Origin: Candidatus Altarchaeales archaeon WOR_SM1_86-2
GTDB taxonomy: Archaea > Altiarchaeota > Altiarchaeia > IMC4 > MCBC01
DNA length: 7,653 bases
Direction of reading: 5' to 3'
Assembly: GCA_001723855.1 (NCBI GenBank)
Contig: MCBC01000073.1
Span: 1-7,653 of the forward strand
The notes below the pieces were generated by a model. It did not search any database. It was given only the letters and a program-made list of their open reading frames with translations, and had not been told where the DNA came from. Below, one piece after another: positions 5,683 to 7,653 of this stretch. Each line of letters begins with the position of its first letter. The first letter of the stretch is position 1. Position numbers and translations under genes: made by a program.

Positions 5683-6423
5683 ATGCCAAACGAAAGTTAT
5701 GTAAAAAAAGCGTTTGTTCTGGTTGGCGGGGAGGGAACAAGACTGCGACCCCTTACCTATGAGAAGCCAAAGTCCCTTTTTCCAATCCAGGGGAAGCCCA
5801 TGGCGGAGCATATTCTTGACCTGCTTAAAAAGTATGGTGTGGATGACGTGGTTCTATCTATCGGGTACCTGGGGGATATGATAAAGGATTATTTCGGGGA
5901 CGGGAGTAAATTCGGCATTAAAATAACTTATGTGGATGAAGGCATGGAAAAATTAGGTACCGCGGGTCCGTTAAATCTGGCAAGGAATAATCTCCCGGAA
6001 GACCGTTTTTTGATGATGAACGGGGATGTATTGTCGGACATTGATCTGAAGGACCTTATGAGCGCCCACATAAAAAACACCGAAAACGGTGCTCTTGCAA
6101 CCATCGTTCTAACCCCCGTTGAGGACCCGTCAAGATACGGGGTTGCGAAAATTAAGGGGGATAAGATAATAAAGTTCATTGAAAAACCTGATAAAGGCAA
6201 AGCCCCGTCCAATCTCATAAACGCGGGCGTGTATGTTTTTGAGAATGATGTCCTGGATTATATTCCCGACCGCAGAGAGTCGATTATGATCGAAAGGGAG
6301 GTATTTCCGAAACTGGCGGGAGAAGGAAAACTATTCGCCTATGAATTCAAAGGGCAGTGGTTTGATATTGGGACGCATGAGGCGTATGAAATGGTAAAGA
6401 AGGAGTGGAAGGGGGTTGAGTGA
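5683..6423 (+). CDS. Sugar-1-phosphate nucleotidyltransferase (NTP_transferase family)
   Basis: This 246-residue, single-domain cytosolic enzyme of the GT-A-like nucleotidyltransferase family joins a nucleoside triphosphate and a sugar-1-phosphate to make an NDP-sugar and diphosphate. Visible motifs are GGEGTRLRPLT (15-25, nucleotide loop), EKPKSLFPI (27-35, catalytic lysine region), LGTAGPL (91-97) and NGDVL (113-117, metal-binding Asp). Further on are YGV (152-154), EKP (167-169), NAGVYVF (180-186) and WFDIGTHEAY (226-235). It lacks the C-terminal left-handed beta-helix of GlmU-like and long mannose-1-phosphate enzymes. Specificity (GDP-mannose, dTDP- or UDP-glucose) cannot be read safely, although short archaeal members are often annotated as mannose- or glucose-1-phosphate enzymes. 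The product would feed protein or lipid glycosylation or surface polysaccharide. The ATG follows mfnF by 15 bp, so co-transcription is likely. TTTATAAA at 5657-5664 is a possible extra promoter, placed slightly too close for a standard leaderless start. Confidence 0.9.
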   Translation: MPNESYVKKAFVLVGGEGTRLRPLTYEKPKSLFPIQGKPMAEHILDLLKKYGVDDVVLSIGYLGDMIKDYFGDGSKFGIKITYVDEGMEKLGTAGPLNLARNNLPEDRFLMMNGDVLSDIDLKDLMSAHIKNTENGALATIVLTPVEDPSRYGVAKIKGDKIIKFIEKPDKGKAPSNLINAGVYVFENDVLDYIPDRRESIMIEREVFPKLAGEGKLFAYEFKGQWFDIGTHEAYEMVKKEWKGVE

Positions 6424-6505
6424 GCTCTTATGGGTTTATTTTTATATACAAAAGTTCTAATTAATTATAGTTATCAAAAATGATAACCTTAGTTCAACGC
6501 AAATT
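6424..6505 (+). promoter_or_regulatory. Control region of the AbiE operon: TATA box and inverted-repeat operator
   Basis: TTTATATA (6441-6448) is a good archaeal TATA box and predicts a start site near 6470-6472, giving a leader of about 35 nt. Right there lies a 7-bp inverted repeat, GTTATCA (6470-6476), AAAA, TGATAAC (6481-6487). A palindrome, TAATTAATTA, lies between (6458-6467). Characterised AbiEi antitoxins repress their own promoter by binding inverted repeats. An operator overlapping the start site would fit that behaviour. The T-rich run at 6435-6443 could also help end transcription from the preceding gene. Confidence 0.5.
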
Positions 6506-7216
6506 ATGAAAAAAATAATCTTGATAAAGGAGTTGGAGAAGTATCCTGTGTTTACCCTGGGGACATTGAGAAGAATAACCAGGAAAGAAAGGAATTACGC
6601 CAAACTTATTCTTCACAGGCTGAAGGAGGAAGGACTAATTTTTAAAATAGAAAGGAATAAGTACACGGTCCATGAGGATCCGATACTCATCGCCTCTAAC
6701 ATTATATGGCCGTCATATATGTCATTCTGGAACGCATTGCGTTACCATAACCTGACGGAACAATTGCCCCAAAACATCTTTGTTTTAACTTCCCGGGCCA
6801 GAAAAAACAGAAAAATTGAGTTTATGGGCACAGAGATATTTTTCATAAAGGTCAAGTCAAGATACTTTTTTGGGTTCAGGAAGGAGCCATATCATAACTT
6901 CAATATTTTTGTCGCGGAGCCGGAGAAAGCACTCGTTGATTCTGCCCTCTTTAAAAGAATGTCATTTTCAGAAATATCCGAAATCATAAGAGAAAATCCG
7001 GATGTCTTAAGCCCTGAAAAGATAATTCAATACTCTTTGAAAACCGGGAATACGGCGCTAATAAAGAGATTTGGTTTTTTGCTTGAGACGCTCGGGGAGG
7101 ATTTTTTTAATGACGCAGGTAATTTAACTTCAAATTATATTCCTCTGGACTATACCATGCCCGGGGAAGGCAAGAAAAACAAGAAATGGAGGATAATTGA
7201 AAATGCTGGATTATGA
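6506..7216 (+). CDS. abiEi: AbiEi-type antitoxin / transcriptional regulator of a type IV toxin-antitoxin system
   Basis: This 236-residue protein belongs to the AbiEi family ('predicted transcriptional regulator of viral defense system', COG5340 type). An N-terminal winged HTH (about 6-55: LKRITRKE-like turn RRITRKERNYAKLILHRLKE, wing IFKIERNKYTV) precedes the family's C-terminal domain. That domain has YMSFWNALRYHNLTEQ (71-86), IFVLTSRARKNRKIEF (91-106), VAEPEKALVD (136-145) and LIKRFGFLLE (185-194). In studied systems AbiEi represses the operon through the HTH and neutralises AbiEii through the C-terminal part, without forming a stable complex. The next gene overlaps it by 14 bp in another frame, as usual for this pair. 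The ATG follows a 35-nt predicted leader without a Shine-Dalgarno sequence. The inverted repeat at 6470-6487 is its likely operator. The family call rests on motifs plus the unmistakable AbiEii neighbour. Confidence 0.88.
   Translation: MKKIILIKELEKYPVFTLGTLRRITRKERNYAKLILHRLKEEGLIFKIERNKYTVHEDPILIASNIIWPSYMSFWNALRYHNLTEQLPQNIFVLTSRARKNRKIEFMGTEIFFIKVKSRYFFGFRKEPYHNFNIFVAEPEKALVDSALFKRMSFSEISEIIRENPDVLSPEKIIQYSLKTGNTALIKRFGFLLETLGEDFFNDAGNLTSNYIPLDYTMPGEGKKNKKWRIIENAGL
7188..7192 (+). promoter_or_regulatory. Ribosome-binding site of abiEii
   Basis: GGAGG lies 10 nt before the ATG at 7203, inside the 3' end of abiEi. It is the clearest Shine-Dalgarno sequence in the window, and it fixes the start of the overlapping toxin gene. 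Confidence 0.7.
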
Positions 7217-7653
7217 CGAACTTACGGATATAGGAAGATTGAAAAGACTGTCATTGGCGAATGCTGAGAAAGACTATCTTCAGGATTTGATATTATTGAG
7301 TATCTACTCTCGCGTCGGGGATGAACTTGTATTCAAGGGCGGAACATGTCTCTACAAGATATACGGGTTGAATAGATTTTCCGAAGATCTGGATTTCACT
7401 CTTGTTAAAAGGGTTGATGCAGGGAAGTTGAGTGAGAATATCACACACGATCTCAATCTATTTAACATAAAAGGCAGTATAAAGGAAACAAAAAAATACG
7501 GGAATGAAATAAATGTCAGGATGCTCTTTAATGGACCCCTCTACAAAGGCGGTAAAGAAACTCAATGCTTTATTCCTCTCAATATTAGTTTGAGGGAAAA
7601 GACAATTCTTGATGCAAAAAAAGAAACTATAAAGCCGATGTATAGAGAAATCC
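7203..7653 (+). CDS. abiEii: AbiEii-type nucleotidyltransferase toxin (3' end beyond window)
   Basis: The first 150 codons are visible and the frame is still open at the window edge. The N-terminal helical part (MLDYDELTDIGRLKR, then EKDYLQDLILLSIYSR, about 22-37) leads into the DNA-polymerase-beta-like nucleotidyltransferase core. FKGGTCLYKIYG (44-55) contains the GGT motif. RFSEDLDFTL (58-67) carries the S-x-D-x-D metal site (Ser60, Asp62, Asp64). These are the hallmarks of AbiEii/AbiGii toxins. Characterised relatives (for example MenT) add nucleotides to tRNA 3' ends and stop growth; the substrate of this protein is unknown. The later catalytic lysine region and C-terminal domain are not in view, so activity cannot be judged fully. 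The gene overlaps abiEi by 14 bp and has its own GGAGG site, which indicates coupled expression with the antitoxin made first. Confidence 0.9.
   Translation, partial: MLDYDELTDIGRLKRLSLANAEKDYLQDLILLSIYSRVGDELVFKGGTCLYKIYGLNRFSEDLDFTLVKRVDAGKLSENITHDLNLFNIKGSIKETKKYGNEINVRMLFNGPLYKGGKETQCFIPLNISLREKTILDAKKETIKPMYREI

Noticed and set aside
1..7653. tRNA, rRNA, CRISPR array, transposase or integrase
   Set aside because: I looked for cloverleaf-like sequences, regularly spaced repeats and DDE or tyrosine-recombinase motifs on both strands and saw none. The only repeats are those listed.

Overview
The window looks archaeal. It is AT-rich, and several starts sit about 26 nt downstream of TATA-like sequences with almost no leader. 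It carries a methanofuran-biosynthesis gene of the MfnF / 'H4MPT-linked C1 transfer' family, which points to a methanogen or another archaeon with the tetrahydromethanopterin/methanofuran C1 pathway. I cannot name the lineage with confidence; a euryarchaeal or Altiarchaeota-like AT-rich genome would fit.

Left part (1-2832): an NAD kinase on the + strand faces two tandem paralogous winged-helix regulators on the - strand (1798-2832 upstream, 872-1759 downstream). Each regulator is built from two copies of an Lrp/AsnC-like unit (helix-turn-helix followed by a ferredoxin-like alpha/beta domain). The downstream copy has lost exactly 45 codons, covering the linker and the first helix of its second HTH. 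The DNA encoding the first recognition helix is identical over 64 bp in the two genes, although much of the rest has diverged. Each gene has its own TATA-like element placed for a leaderless transcript.

Middle (2833-4671): an AT-rich spacer with a perfect 18-bp palindrome precedes a gene for an AlbA_2 (Schlafen-type) plus GHKL-ATPase-like protein (COG2865 type), with a TPQV tandem-repeat linker. A 22-bp exact direct repeat brackets this gene. The right copy lies inside its 3' end, 12 bp before mfnF. Removing one repeat unit rebuilds a short reading frame whose stop would overlap the mfnF start as ATGA. This suggests, without proving it, that the gene was inserted in front of mfnF and carries a host-derived C-terminal tail.

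Right part (4672-7653): mfnF is followed after 15 bp by a single-domain sugar-1-phosphate nucleotidyltransferase. Then comes an AbiE-type toxin-antitoxin pair: AbiEi (wHTH antitoxin/repressor) overlaps by 14 bp the AbiEii nucleotidyltransferase toxin, which runs off the window. A TATA box and a 7-bp inverted repeat precede abiEi, as expected for an autoregulated operon. Housekeeping genes (NAD kinase, mfnF, nucleotidyltransferase) therefore alternate with accessory genes (duplicated regulators, AlbA_2 gene, AbiE). I see no rRNA, tRNA, CRISPR array, transposase or integrase.
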